Positions 1-8,142 of a stretch of 64,000 bases of DNA are shown one piece after another. The notes beneath the pieces were generated by a model. It was not told the DNA's origin. It saw only the letters and a program-made list of their open reading frames with translations, and ran no database searches. Source of the DNA: Bacteroidaceae bacterium (lineage in GTDB: Bacteria > Bacteroidota > Bacteroidia > Bacteroidales > Bacteroidaceae); NCBI GenBank assembly GCA_017470425.1, contig JAFUYT010000021.1:147162-211161 (forward strand), given 5' to 3'. Position numbers and translations under genes: made by a program. Every line of letters starts with the position of its first letter. Positions within the stretch are counted from its first letter, which is position 1.

Positions 1-556
1 CGAAATCGACTTTCTCAGGCTTGAAATCCACAAGCTCCGTCTGCGCGTTCTTCGGGAAGTCCAGCACCACGGGGCCTGGGCGGCCGCTGCGGGCAATATA
101 GAACGCACGGCTCACCGCCCACGCGATGTCCTCGGCATGGCGAATCTGATAGCTCCACTTGGAGATAGGCTGCGCCACGCCCACGAGATCTACCTCCTGG
201 AAAAAGTCGGTGCCGAGGGCTGAGATGGGAACCTGTCCGGCAATCACCACTATGGGCGTGCTGTCCAGCATGGCATCTGCCACGCCCGTCAGGGTATTCG
301 TAGCACCGGGGCCGCTGGTGACCAGTGCCACACCCACCTCACCGCTGACACGGGCATAGCCCTCGGCAGCATGTGTGGCGCCTTGTTCGTGGCGCACGAG
401 GATGTGGTCGAAAGCTTTTTTCTCGCCACGCGTATAGTCGTAGAGCGCATCATAGACCGGCATAATGCTGCCACCGGGATAGCCGAAGATGGTCTTCACG
501 CCTTCCGCCTGCAGCGCCAGCATCAGCGCCTCTGAACCTGTAATCTTGCTATTCAT
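1..556 (-). CDS. ilvB: Acetolactate synthase large subunit, N-terminal part (runs off left edge)
   Basis: Catalyses the first common step of valine, leucine and isoleucine synthesis, joining two pyruvates or pyruvate and 2-oxobutyrate with thiamine diphosphate. The reverse strand reads MNSKITGSEALMLALQ and continues open for 185 codons to the window edge. The N-terminal thiamine-binding domain is recognisable: GYPGGS at residues 25-30, and RHEQGA at 55-60 carrying the conserved catalytic glutamate (residue 57). The start at 556 is the second of two ATGs made by a heptanucleotide tract; the first gives only a four-codon reading frame. It lies downstream of ilvD on the same strand, separated by a palindromic element, so the two are probably co-transcribed. 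The C-terminal two thirds are outside the window. Confidence 0.93.
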   Translation of the reverse strand, partial: MNSKITGSEALMLALQAEGVKTIFGYPGGSIMPVYDALYDYTRGEKKAFDHILVRHEQGATHAAEGYARVSGEVGVALVTSGPGATNTLTGVADAMLDSTPIVVIAGQVPISALGTDFFQEVDLVGVAQPISKWSYQIRHAEDIAWAVSRAFYIARSGRPGPVVLDFPKNAQTELVDFKPEKVDF

Positions 557-571
557 AATTCATAATTTATA
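551..571 (-). repeat. Heptanucleotide tract at ilvB start
   Basis: Three near-identical 7-mers in a row (ATTCATA, ATTCATA, ATTTATA on the plus strand). The initiation codon of ilvB is part of one of the units. It belongs to the family of heptad tracts before other genes in this window. Confidence 0.7.
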
Positions 572-576
572 ATCTA

Positions 577-678
577 GACCCCTCTCCCCGCTCCCCCGTG
601 GGGGAGAGCTGCGTTACCGCTTGAAACATCTCCATAGGATAAGGAGTCCTCCCCCCACGGGGGGAGTTAGAGAGGGGC
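577..678. repeat. Double-hairpin palindromic element, copy 1
   Basis: About 102 bp between ilvD and ilvB. Each end is a small hairpin (CTCCCCC-GT-GGGGGAG and CTCCCCCC-AC-GGGGGGAG), and the two ends, with flanking CCCCTCTC and GAGAGGGG, are inverted copies of each other. The arrangement resembles bimorphic REP/BIME elements. The copy inside hemW (56106-56217) is the same element inverted: its left arm is the complement of this right arm, and both have GGAGTCCTCCCCCC next to that arm. Confidence 0.8.
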
Positions 679-680
679 TT

Positions 681-2510
681 TCACTTTTCATTAATTATCC
701 TCACGCCACCTTTGTCTGCGCTGGAGACGCTCTGGGCGTATGCACGCAGGCTCTTGGATACCACACGCTTACGCTGTAGCGGACGCTGGGGACGGGCGGC
801 GAGTTCCTCATCACTGAGGCGGACATTGATACTACGGGACGGTATATCGATGACGATGATGTCGCCATCGACAATCTTACCGATATTGCCACCGCTCGCA
901 GCCTCGGGAGAGATATGCCCGATGGAGAGACCACTGGTGCCGCCGCTGAAGCGGCCGTCGGTGATGAGGGCACATTCCTTGCCCATGTGCATCGACTTGA
1001 TATATGAGGTCGGGTACAGCATCTCCTGCATACCGGGGCCGCCCTTGGGGCCTTCGTGGGTGATGACCACGCAGTCGCCCTTCTTGACCTTGCCGCCCAG
1101 GATGCCTTCGCAAGCGTCCTCCTGACTGTCGAAGACCACGGCAGGACCTTCAAAGTGCCACAGTTCCGGTGCAACGCCTGCCGTCTTCACCACGCAGCCG
1201 TCCTGCGCGATATTGCCGAAGAGAACCGCCATGCCGCCATCTTTGGTATAGGCATGAGCGATGTCGCGGATGCAACCGTTCTCGCGGTCGGTGTCGAGCG
1301 TCTCCCAATGCGTGTCCTGCGAACCCATCTGGGTGGAGAAGCGGCCTGCCGGTGCGCAGCTGTAGATGTCCCAAGGCGACATAGCATCACCGTTTTTCGT
1401 CTTTAACTGTTCATTATCAATGATCGAGTAGCGAGCAATATCCTCGCCCAGCGTAGCACCGTTTACCCGCTTGCAGCTGAGATCCAGCAAATTGCCCTTG
1501 GCCAGCTCACCCAGGATGCCCAGGATGCCACCGGCACGGTTCTCCTCCTGAATAGAGTACTTCTGCCAGTTCGGTGCCAGCTTGCAGAGGAAGGGCACCT
1601 TACGCGACAATGCATCAATATCGCTCATCTTGAAATCCACATCGCCCTCCTGCGCCACGGCCAGCAGGTGAAGCACCGTATTGGTGGAGGCGCCCATAGC
1701 GATGTCCAGCGTCATCGCATTCAGAAAGGCAGCACGCGTAGCGATAGAGCGAGGCAGCACCGATTCGTCGCCCTCCTCGTAGTAGGCAAGGGCGTTCCTC
1801 ACAATCTGCCGGGCTGCCTGGCGGAAGAGCTGCACACGGTTCACGTGGGTGGCCAGGATGCTGCCATTACCGGGCAGCGAGAAACCCAGCGCCTCGGTCA
1901 GTGAGTTCATGGAGTTGGCCGTGAACATTCCGGAGCAGGCTCCGCAACCCGGACAGGCTCTGTGTTCTATCACCTCCAGTTCCTCGTCGCTGACGGTGGG
2001 ATCACCTCCCTTGATCATCGCGGTAATCAGGTCGGCATTCTCGCCGTTGACCTTACCGGCCTCCATCGGGCCTCCGCTGACGAAGACCGCAGGGATGTTC
2101 AGGCGCATGGCAGCCATCAACATTCCGGGTGTCACCTTGTCGCAGTTGGAGATGCACACCATCGCATCAGCCTTATGCGCGTTGACCATATACTCCACGC
2201 TGTCTGCGATAATGTCGCGCGAAGGCAACGAATAGAGCATACCGTCATGACCCATCGCTATGCCGTCATCGACAGCAATCGTGTTGAACTCCGCCGCATA
2301 GCAGCCCAATGCTTCGATCTCGGCCTTCACGATCTGCCCGATCTCGTGCAGATGGGTGTGACCCGGTACGAACTGTGTAAAGCTATTGACAATGGCGATG
2401 ATGGGTTTGCCAAACTGTTCTCGTTTCATGCCGTTGGCAACCCACAGGGCGCGAGCTCCTGCCATACGGCGACCTTCGGTGCAGACAGCGCTGCGGAGTT
2501 GATGTTTCAT
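681..2510 (-). CDS. ilvD: Dihydroxy-acid dehydratase
   Basis: Dehydrates 2,3-dihydroxy acids to 2-oxo acids in branched-chain amino acid synthesis; a cytoplasmic iron-sulfur enzyme. The 609-residue product is full length for the family. Cluster-ligand motifs are visible: [12 protein letters not shown] near residue 118 and [18 protein letters not shown] near 185. The C-terminal region has GRFSGGTSG and GHISPEAA, also family hallmarks. The start ATG at 2510 lies 26 nt below a good Bacteroidetes promoter, which supports it. It is followed by ilvB on the same strand, so this is the beginning of an ilv operon continuing past the left edge. Confidence 0.97.
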   Translation of the reverse strand: MKHQLRSAVCTEGRRMAGARALWVANGMKREQFGKPIIAIVNSFTQFVPGHTHLHEIGQIVKAEIEALGCYAAEFNTIAVDDGIAMGHDGMLYSLPSRDIIADSVEYMVNAHKADAMVCISNCDKVTPGMLMAAMRLNIPAVFVSGGPMEAGKVNGENADLITAMIKGGDPTVSDEELEVIEHRACPGCGACSGMFTANSMNSLTEALGFSLPGNGSILATHVNRVQLFRQAARQIVRNALAYYEEGDESVLPRSIATRAAFLNAMTLDIAMGASTNTVLHLLAVAQEGDVDFKMSDIDALSRKVPFLCKLAPNWQKYSIQEENRAGGILGILGELAKGNLLDLSCKRVNGATLGEDIARYSIIDNEQLKTKNGDAMSPWDIYSCAPAGRFSTQMGSQDTHWETLDTDRENGCIRDIAHAYTKDGGMAVLFGNIAQDGCVVKTAGVAPELWHFEGPAVVFDSQEDACEGILGGKVKKGDCVVITHEGPKGGPGMQEMLYPTSYIKSMHMGKECALITDGRFSGGTSGLSIGHISPEAASGGNIGKIVDGDIIVIDIPSRSINVRLSDEELAARPQRPLQRKRVVSKSLRAYAQSVSSADKGGVRIINEK

Positions 2511-2535
2511 TGTGATAGTGTGTTGAAAATCGCGG

Positions 2536-2567
2536 CAAAATTACGGCAAAGTGCTGTCAAAAACAAA
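2536..2567 (-). promoter_or_regulatory. Bacteroidetes-type promoter for ilvD
   Basis: On the minus strand TTTG (2564-2567), exactly 20 nt, then TAATTTTG (2536-2543), matching the -33/-7 consensus of Bacteroidetes sigma factors. The ilvD start follows directly. Confidence 0.75.
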
Positions 2568-2607
2568 TTTATCTCGCGTTTAATGCAGAAAGATGAAGAA
2601 AATAACG

Positions 2608-2615
2608 TAACTTTG
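2608..2615 (+). promoter_or_regulatory. Promoter -7 element before slyD-like gene
   Basis: TAACTTTG matches TAnnTTTG. No clear TTTG is seen at the -33 distance. Its position makes the upstream in-frame start at 2624 unlikely and supports translation from 2681. Confidence 0.55.
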
Positions 2616-2640
2616 CCGCCAAAATGACAACAAAGGCCCT

Positions 2641-2675
2641 TTCAACTATCAACTTTCAACTATCAACTTTCAACT
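2641..2675 (+). repeat. Heptanucleotide tract before slyD-like gene
   Basis: Five consecutive 7-mers alternating TTCAACT and ATCAACT, then CAACT, then the ATG at 2681. One of the cleanest examples of the heptad leaders in this window. Confidence 0.85.
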
Positions 2676-2680
2676 CAACT

Positions 2681-3244
2681 ATGTCCCAACGATACATCAA
2701 AGTCTCCTACCAGATGCTGACGAACAGTGCCGCCAGCCACAAACTTCTCTATCAGACCGAGGCCACTCGCCCCGCCGCGTTTGTCACGGGGATGGGTCTC
2801 ATGATTGAAGCCTTCGAGGAGAGACTCACGCAGCTCCAGCCCGGCGACTCCTTCGACTTCACCCTGCAAGCCAGCGAGGCTTTCGGCGAGCGTGATGAGG
2901 AGTTGGTGCGCCCAGTACCGCGTAAGGTCTTCGAGATCAACGGCAAGTTCGACGAAGAGAATATCTTCCCAGGCGCTGAGGTTCCCCTCATGAACAGCGA
3001 GGGTGACCATTTCATGGGCACCATCGCGAAGATCACAGACACGGAAGTCACCGTCGATCTCAACAACCCCTTAGCAGGCAAAGCGCTTCAGTTCACCGGC
3101 ATACTCCACGAGAACCGCGAGGCGACCCTCCAGGAAATCGAGCAGACCGCCAAGATCCTCAGCGGCGAATGTGGAGGCTGTGGCGGTTGCGGCAGCTGTG
3201 GCGACGGCGGCTGCGAAAGCGGCTGTGGCGGCTGCGGGAAATAA
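2681..3244 (+). CDS. FKBP-type peptidyl-prolyl isomerase, SlyD-like, with Cys-Gly tail
   Basis: A cis-trans prolyl isomerase and chaperone of the SlyD class. The 187-residue product has the SlyD pattern of an FKBP half (GMGLMIEAFEERL, then LQPGDSFDF), an inserted-flap region, and the return strand DLNNPLAGKALQFTG, a SlyD signature. The last 26 residues are almost only Gly and Cys (seven cysteines), replacing the His-rich nickel tail of enteric SlyD, so metal binding by the tail is likely but unproven. I chose ATG 2681 because the frame upstream of it is encoded by the heptad tract and begins almost on the promoter. aroC follows 24 nt later on the same strand. Confidence 0.88.
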   Translation: MSQRYIKVSYQMLTNSAASHKLLYQTEATRPAAFVTGMGLMIEAFEERLTQLQPGDSFDFTLQASEAFGERDEELVRPVPRKVFEINGKFDEENIFPGAEVPLMNSEGDHFMGTIAKITDTEVTVDLNNPLAGKALQFTGILHENREATLQEIEQTAKILSGECGGCGGCGSCGDGGCESGCGGCGK

Positions 3245-3246
3245 CA

Positions 3247-3267
3247 TTGTCAATTGTCCATTTCACA
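3247..3267 (+). repeat. Heptanucleotide tract before aroC
   Basis: Units TTGTCAA, TTGTCCA and TTTCACA, ending 1 nt before the aroC ATG. More diverged than the tract at 2641. Confidence 0.55.
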
Positions 3268-3268
3268 A

Positions 3269-4381
3269 ATGAACACGTTCGGAACTCTCTTTCGTCTCAC
3301 CACCTTTGGTGAGAGCCACGGCGCCGCCATCGGTGGGGTCATCGACGGCTGCCCCGCAGGTATCACCCTCGACCTGGACTTCATCCAGGCAGAGCTCGAC
3401 CGCCGTCGTCCCGGCCAGAGCCGCCTCACCACTGCCCGCAAGGAAGGTGACAAGGTGGAGCTGTTGTCGGGCTGCTTAGAGTCCCCCTCCGGCAGCGGTG
3501 AACTCAAGACAACCGGCCAGCCCATCGGTTTCATCGTGCGCAACGAGAACCAGCACAGCAGCGACTACGACGACCTGCGCGATGTCTTCCGTCCCTCCCA
3601 TGCCGACTACACCTATTATATGAAATACGGCATCCGCGACCATCGTGGCGGCGGACGTTCCTCCGCCCGTGAGACCATCAGCCGCGTGGTCGGTGGTGCC
3701 ATCGCCAAGCTCTGCTTGCGACAGCTCGGCATCGACGTGAAGGCGTGGACGCAGCAAGTGGGCAACATCGCCTGCTGCCGCGACTGGACACAGCTCGACC
3801 TCAGCCTCATCGAATCGAACGCAGTCCGCTGCCCAGACCCCGTCATCGCCCAACAGATGGAAGACCTCATCCTCCAGGTGAAGGGCGAGGGCGACACCAT
3901 CGGCGGCATCATCGCCGGCGTCATCACCGGCTGCCCCGTAGGTCTCGGCGAGCCCGCCTTCGGAAAGCTCCATGCCCAGCTCGGCGCCGCCATGCTCTCC
4001 ATCAACGCGGTCAAAGGCTTTGAGTACGGCGATGGCTTCGCGATGGCAGAGATGAGGGGGAGCGAGGCGAATGATCTTTTTGTGCCCGCTTCGCAAGGCA
4101 AAGCCACCACAAAAAGCAACCACTCTGGCGGCATCCAGGGCGGCATCAGCAACGGCCAGCCCATCCCCTTCCGCGTAGCATTCAAGCCCGTCGCCACCCT
4201 ACTCCGTCCGCAAGAGACCGCTGATATCCACGGCAACGCCGTCACCATCAACCCGCGCGGCCGCCACGACCCCTGCGTCCTCCCCCGCGCCGTACCCATC
4301 GTCGAGGCGATGGCCGCCATGACCATTCTGGATGCTTATCTGCTGAACCAACAACAGACTCTCCCCCCGCCCTCCCTATGA
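3269..4381 (+). CDS. aroC: Chorismate synthase
   Basis: Last enzyme of the shikimate pathway, converting 5-enolpyruvylshikimate 3-phosphate to chorismate with reduced FMN. The product (370 residues) starts [18 protein letters not shown], the family N-terminus, and has [14 protein letters not shown] and [13 protein letters not shown], which line the active site. ATG 3269 is preferred over the upstream in-frame TTG because it matches the conserved start. The last residues (TLPPPSL) and the stop codon are supplied by the left arm of a palindromic element, so the natural C-terminus appears to have been rewritten by it. Likely co-transcribed with the SlyD-like gene. Confidence 0.97.
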   Translation: MNTFGTLFRLTTFGESHGAAIGGVIDGCPAGITLDLDFIQAELDRRRPGQSRLTTARKEGDKVELLSGCLESPSGSGELKTTGQPIGFIVRNENQHSSDYDDLRDVFRPSHADYTYYMKYGIRDHRGGGRSSARETISRVVGGAIAKLCLRQLGIDVKAWTQQVGNIACCRDWTQLDLSLIESNAVRCPDPVIAQQMEDLILQVKGEGDTIGGIIAGVITGCPVGLGEPAFGKLHAQLGAAMLSINAVKGFEYGDGFAMAEMRGSEANDLFVPASQGKATTKSNHSGGIQGGISNGQPIPFRVAFKPVATLLRPQETADIHGNAVTINPRGRHDPCVLPRAVPIVEAMAAMTILDAYLLNQQQTLPPPSL

Positions 4382-4486
4382 GGGAGTTATTACCTTACAA
4401 GAACAGATTACATTTTATAATGACTCTAACACCTCTCAACAGCAAAGCATTTTGCACCCTCCCTCATAGGGAGGGCAGGGACAGAG
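4359..4486. repeat. Double-hairpin palindromic element, copy 2
   Basis: About 128 bp spanning the aroC stop codon and the gap to cstA. The ends are inverted copies sharing GCCCTCCCTATGAGGGAG, and each arm is itself a hairpin (CTCCCT-ATG-AGGGAG). Same architecture as the element at 577-678, with a different arm sequence. Confidence 0.75.
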
Positions 4487-4496
4487 TCCGCTGATT

Positions 4497-5972
4497 ATGA
4501 TTACTTTTGTTATTGCCCTCGTACTATTAATTCTCGGCTTCTTCCTCTATGGCCGCTTTGTAGAGCACACCTTCGGCATCCAGCCCGACCGCCAGACACC
4601 CTCGTACCGCCTCACCGACGGCGTCGATTACATCCCCATGCCCACGTGGCGCGTCTATCTCATCCAGTTCCTCAACATCGCCGGCACGGGTCCCATCTTC
4701 GGTGCCATCATGGGCATCCTCTTCGGTCCCGCCGCCTACCTGTGGATCGTCTTCGGCTGCATCTTCATGGGCGCCGTCCACGACTACCTCTGCGGCATGA
4801 TCTCCCTGCGCCAGGATGGTGCCTCGCTGCCTGAGATGGTCGGCGACTCGCTGGGCATGGGCGCCCGCCAGGCCATGCGCGTGCTCTCCATCGTGCTCTT
4901 GGTGCTCGTGGGCACTGTCTTCGTGACCACCTCCGCCGGCCTGCTCGCCACGATGACCAACGGCATCTGGGGCCTCGACCTCTCCACATGGCGCTGGCTG
5001 TGGATCGGCATGGTCTTCCTCTACTGCATCCTGGCCACACTGCTGCCCATCGACACGCTCATCGGCCGCCTCTACCCCATCTTCGGCGCCGCACTGCTCA
5101 TCATGGCCATCGGCGTGGGCTACGGCATCTTCACGCAGAGCGGCTGGCTCCCCGAGATCAGCGACGCCCCCTTCGTGAGCCACCACCCCAAGGGTCTCCC
5201 CATCTTCCCCTTCCTCTGCATCACCATAGCCTGCGGTGCCATCAGCGGTTTCCACGCCACGCAGTCTCCCTTGATGTCACGCTGCCTCGAGAACGAACGT
5301 CGCGGACGTGTAGTCTTCTACGGCGCCATGATCACCGAAGGCATCGTAGCCCTCATCTGGGCAGCCGCTGCCATCAAGTTCGCCGCCTCACAAACTACAT
5401 ATCCCGGAGAATATATCGGGAATGAACCCTACCACGCCCTCTCCGCCATCCTCTCCGGCGGAGGCAACGGCACGAATCCCTCCCTCCTCGTCAACATGAT
5501 CTGCAAGACATGGATGGGTCGCATCGGTGCCATCCTCGCCGTCCTCGGCGTCGTGGCAGCCCCCATCACCTCCGGCGACACCGCCTATCGCTCGGCACGC
5601 CTCATCGTCGCCGACTTCATGCACCTCAGCCAGCACCGCATCATGAACCGTCTGGTGCTTGCCATCCCCCTCTTCGGCATCTCCGCCGCCTTGGTCTTTG
5701 TGGACTTCGACATCCTGTGGCGCTACTTCGCCTGGTTCAACCAGACGCTGGCCACCTGCTTCCTGTGGACAGCCGCCGTGTGGCTTCGTCGCCGCGGTCA
5801 CAACTACTGGATCGCCTTCCTGCCTGCGGTGTTCATGACCGTCGTCGTGACCAGCTACATCCTCTGCGCCCCCGAAGGTTTCCGCCTGCCCTACACCCCA
5901 TCCCTCATCGCCGGCCTCCTCCTCGCCATCGCCCTCTTCATCTGCTTCGTGCGCTTCAAGCCACGATCCTGA
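4497..5972 (+). CDS. cstA: Carbon starvation protein CstA family membrane transporter
   Basis: A polytopic inner-membrane protein of the CstA family, linked in other bacteria to peptide or pyruvate uptake; the substrate here is unknown. The 491-residue product starts MITFVIALVLLILGFFLYG and has the family motifs FLNIAGTGPIFGAIMG, GAVHDYLCGMISLRQDG and FHATQSPLMSRCLENE. It is shorter than the E. coli protein, as is usual in Bacteroidetes. It lies 115 nt after aroC, with a palindromic element between, so co-transcription is uncertain. Confidence 0.93.
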   Translation: MITFVIALVLLILGFFLYGRFVEHTFGIQPDRQTPSYRLTDGVDYIPMPTWRVYLIQFLNIAGTGPIFGAIMGILFGPAAYLWIVFGCIFMGAVHDYLCGMISLRQDGASLPEMVGDSLGMGARQAMRVLSIVLLVLVGTVFVTTSAGLLATMTNGIWGLDLSTWRWLWIGMVFLYCILATLLPIDTLIGRLYPIFGAALLIMAIGVGYGIFTQSGWLPEISDAPFVSHHPKGLPIFPFLCITIACGAISGFHATQSPLMSRCLENERRGRVVFYGAMITEGIVALIWAAAAIKFAASQTTYPGEYIGNEPYHALSAILSGGGNGTNPSLLVNMICKTWMGRIGAILAVLGVVAAPITSGDTAYRSARLIVADFMHLSQHRIMNRLVLAIPLFGISAALVFVDFDILWRYFAWFNQTLATCFLWTAAVWLRRRGHNYWIAFLPAVFMTVVVTSYILCAPEGFRLPYTPSLIAGLLLAIALFICFVRFKPRS

Positions 5973-6032
5973 CAGTCACCGCGCGGTGCAGCAACAACAG
6001 TCGTTAACCGAAAAGCCCACGATCCGAAGGAG

Positions 6033-6050
6033 TGTCTCACGCGTGAGACA
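6033..6050. repeat. Perfect 18-bp palindrome
   Basis: TGTCTCACGCGTGAGACA reads identically on both strands, 60 nt after cstA. It has no T-run, so it may be an operator-like dimer site or a weak transcript-end hairpin rather than a classical terminator. Confidence 0.5.
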
Positions 6051-6073
6051 GCCCCGCGCACTATACGCCCTGA

Positions 6074-6358
6074 ATTCAAGCTGTATGTAGTTCGCACAAA
6101 GTTGGCGTAATCCCCATAGATATTGGTAACAAACTACGGTTATATTGCCTACGTCTTTCTGACAAGATTCTAGTATTCGGTAACGGTGGTGTCAAGGATG
6201 CAAGGAGTTGGCAAGAGAGTGAGACATTAGCACCCTATGTGAAGCTATTGGTGGATACCAGTCGATTCATCCAATCGCGCATAAAAGATGGAACTATTGT
6301 TCTGGTTGATAAAGAGATAATTGGAAACTTAAACTTTTCGCGATATGAAACGGAGTAG
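6074..6358 (+). pseudogene. Truncated RelE/HigB-like toxin remnant
   Basis: An open frame beginning after a stop at 6071 with no start codon at its head encodes IGNKLRLYCLRLSDKILV, then FGNGGVKDARSWQES, and ends YETE at 6358. The LRLYC...ILVFGNGG pattern and the overlap with a helix-turn-helix gene resemble the C-terminal half of RelE/HigB-type toxins found beside XRE antitoxins in Bacteroidales. The N-terminal half is missing, so it is probably dead. Base composition is lower in GC than the flanking genes, pointing to acquired DNA. Assignment is from memory of the family. Confidence 0.6.
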
Positions 6359-6549
6359 TATTTTGGAGAAAAGGAGACAACAGGTGAAGCCAGAGGCGCG
6401 TGCCTCTGTAGCCTTGTCCTTCCGCATCGTCGATAGGATTCGTGAGATACTGGAGGAAAAAGGGCTTAAACAAAAGGATCTGGCAGAGCGTTTAGAAGAG
6501 CGAAGCTGAAATCAGCAAGTGGATGCGAGGCACTCATAACTTCACGTAA
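6345..6549 (+). pseudogene. Frameshifted XRE-family antitoxin remnant
   Basis: ATG 6345 overlaps the toxin remnant by 14 nt, as in many toxin-antitoxin pairs. The frame reads MKRSSILEKRRQQVKPEARA and then EKGLKQKDLAERLEERS before a stop at 6507. Moving one frame near 6498 restores the helix-turn-helix continuation SEAEISKWMRGTHNFT, which ends at a stop at 6547. So there is a single-base frameshift in the middle of the DNA-binding motif, and the C-terminus is cut at a junction with other DNA. I judge it a broken antitoxin. Confidence 0.72.
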
Positions 6550-6611
6550 GTCGTGCAGGAGGATAATGCCAGCGCCGCCAGCATGATTCCAAAGAAATGT
6601 TTGATTTTCAT
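6534..6611 (-). pseudogene. Truncated lipoprotein (signal peptide only)
   Basis: The minus strand from ATG 6611 reads MKIKHFFGIMLAALALSSC followed by TTYVKL and a stop. This is a complete lipoprotein signal peptide with lipobox LSSC but almost no mature protein. Its last codons use the same bases as the end of the antitoxin remnant on the other strand, which marks a recombination junction at about 6534-6550. It may still be a tiny expressed lipopeptide, but a truncated gene is more likely. Confidence 0.5.
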
Positions 6612-6655
6612 GATGAGTGATTTATAAATTAGTGAATAAGTTTGATGTTTTCTTC

Positions 6656-6937
6656 TTAAGCTGTTTTGGGTTCTTTTCCCAATTTCTTGTTAATGTCCTT
6701 CAAGGTCAGAGAGATATTGGCAAGCACTTTCATAATGCTCCATGTCACCAATGTTCCAAAGAGCACAGGAATGGCGGCAAGAAGAGCGACAATCGCAGAA
6801 TATTCGTGACTGACCAACAATATCATGAATGACAAGCCGCACAGCAAACATAGGACAGAGCCGACAAGTAGAATAATTGTGGCTAAAGTGGTCAATGTCT
6901 TCTCCGCTCCATTATCATTTTTCTGTTCCATAATCAT
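6656..6937 (-). CDS. Small membrane protein of unknown function
   Basis: I do not recognise this 93-residue protein. It has a charged N-terminus (MEQKNDNGAEKTLTTL), two hydrophobic stretches (about residues 18-45 and 47-70) and a basic C-terminus (LKDINKKLGKEPKTA), so it should be a two-pass inner-membrane protein. Two start codons are possible (6937 or 6931). It follows the DUF262-HNH gene on the same strand 95 nt away and could belong with it, though nothing in its sequence shows that. Confidence 0.6.
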   Translation of the reverse strand: MIMEQKNDNGAEKTLTTLATIILLVGSVLCLLCGLSFMILLVSHEYSAIVALLAAIPVLFGTLVTWSIMKVLANISLTLKDINKKLGKEPKTA

Positions 6938-7031
6938 TTACCCTTATCCGTGTCGGGCACAACTGCTATTGTTTTTTCTTTCCTTCTTTCTTCTCAGCCC
7001 AATAAGACTCAAAGTCAGCAATCTATGAGGT

Positions 7032-8141
7032 TCACTTTACTCCTTTCCTTCGATTACACTCTCTGCACAGCATCTGGCAGTTCTCGGCAGTTGTCACGCC
7101 ACCTTCTGCCCACGGGGTGATATGGTCGCCTTCCATCTCTTCCAGCTCGAAATGTTTGCCGCAGAGGGGGCAGATGCCGTGCTGCCGTTCGTAGGCTTCG
7201 CGCTTCTGCTTCTTGTCGAAGGTGCGGAAGCTGAGGTCGCGCAGGTCGCCGCTGAGGACATAGCTGTAGATGCCGGACTTCTTCATGATCTCGTCGTCCT
7301 CCATCAGGTCGTGGATGCGCTGTTCAAGCGCGGCGGTGTCGAAGATCTGTTCGTGGTAGGTGTCGTAGAGCAATCCCCAATCCAGGCCCTTCATCTCCTT
7401 CCTATATTTAATAAAGGTGGAGCGAACCCACGTCACGATGGCAGAGAAGTAAGCCCAGAGCTGGTTGGCGTTGGCATCGTTTTGATGCAGCGACATATAC
7501 TCGCTCACTTCCTTGATACCATCACGCCGGGCAGTCCAATGCAGAATCGTGGATAGATAGGCCTGCTCAATGGCATTGCCATTCAGAAGGTCGTTAGCCA
7601 TCTTGTATGCAGGACAACCGTTCTTGGAGAAATGACGACGGGCATCGCTGATGAACGGCCCCACATAGATGGCGTTCAGCAGTTCTTGGTCGAGCAGCCG
7701 TTCCCCTGCAATATTGATGACACGGAACCAATCCAGTTTCTCTTTATCCGTTCCTGTGCAGAAATAAACGGAAAGCTCATAATCCAAGAAGCGCTCCTTC
7801 TCTTCGTCAGTCAGCGAGGCAAAGAACAGCACGCCGCGTTCAGGGTCAACGATGTTGAAATCGTGGTAGCGAAACTCGCAGATGCTCTGCGTGCGCTGCT
7901 GCCCGTCAATCATCTCGTAACGGTCATCGCCCACCACGCTCCAATACATGATGTTGAGCGGAAAACCTTTCAATATCGTATTGACAACAGCCTGCTTCTG
8001 CTTCAGGTCATAGCGGAACTCACGCTGATAGGGAGGCCTGATGTCAAGGCGTCCGCCATAGCCCCACACGCCCTTGTCCGCATCGTTTTCGTAGCCTGCT
8101 ACAAGGTCGCGAACACGGATTGATTGCAGTTTGATTTCCAT
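7032..8141 (-). CDS. DUF262 and HNH endonuclease domain protein
   Basis: A probable DNA nuclease of the GmrSD/DUF262 type. The N-terminal DUF262 domain includes PPYQREFRYDLKQKQ and MIDGQQRTQSI (DGQQR at residues 79-83), the motif tied to nucleotide use in this family. The C-terminal 46 residues form a zinc-containing HNH domain: CPLC (324-327), the EGDHITPWAEGG core, and CRECNRRKG. Length is 369 residues. Its ATG follows the stop of the EcoRI-family methyltransferase gene by one base, so the two are surely co-transcribed. A modification-linked restriction or phage-defence role is inferred. Composition is less GC-rich than the flanking core genes. Confidence 0.85.
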   Translation of the reverse strand: MEIKLQSIRVRDLVAGYENDADKGVWGYGGRLDIRPPYQREFRYDLKQKQAVVNTILKGFPLNIMYWSVVGDDRYEMIDGQQRTQSICEFRYHDFNIVDPERGVLFFASLTDEEKERFLDYELSVYFCTGTDKEKLDWFRVINIAGERLLDQELLNAIYVGPFISDARRHFSKNGCPAYKMANDLLNGNAIEQAYLSTILHWTARRDGIKEVSEYMSLHQNDANANQLWAYFSAIVTWVRSTFIKYRKEMKGLDWGLLYDTYHEQIFDTAALEQRIHDLMEDDEIMKKSGIYSYVLSGDLRDLSFRTFDKKQKREAYERQHGICPLCGKHFELEEMEGDHITPWAEGGVTTAENCQMLCRECNRRKGVK

Positions 8142-8142
8142 A

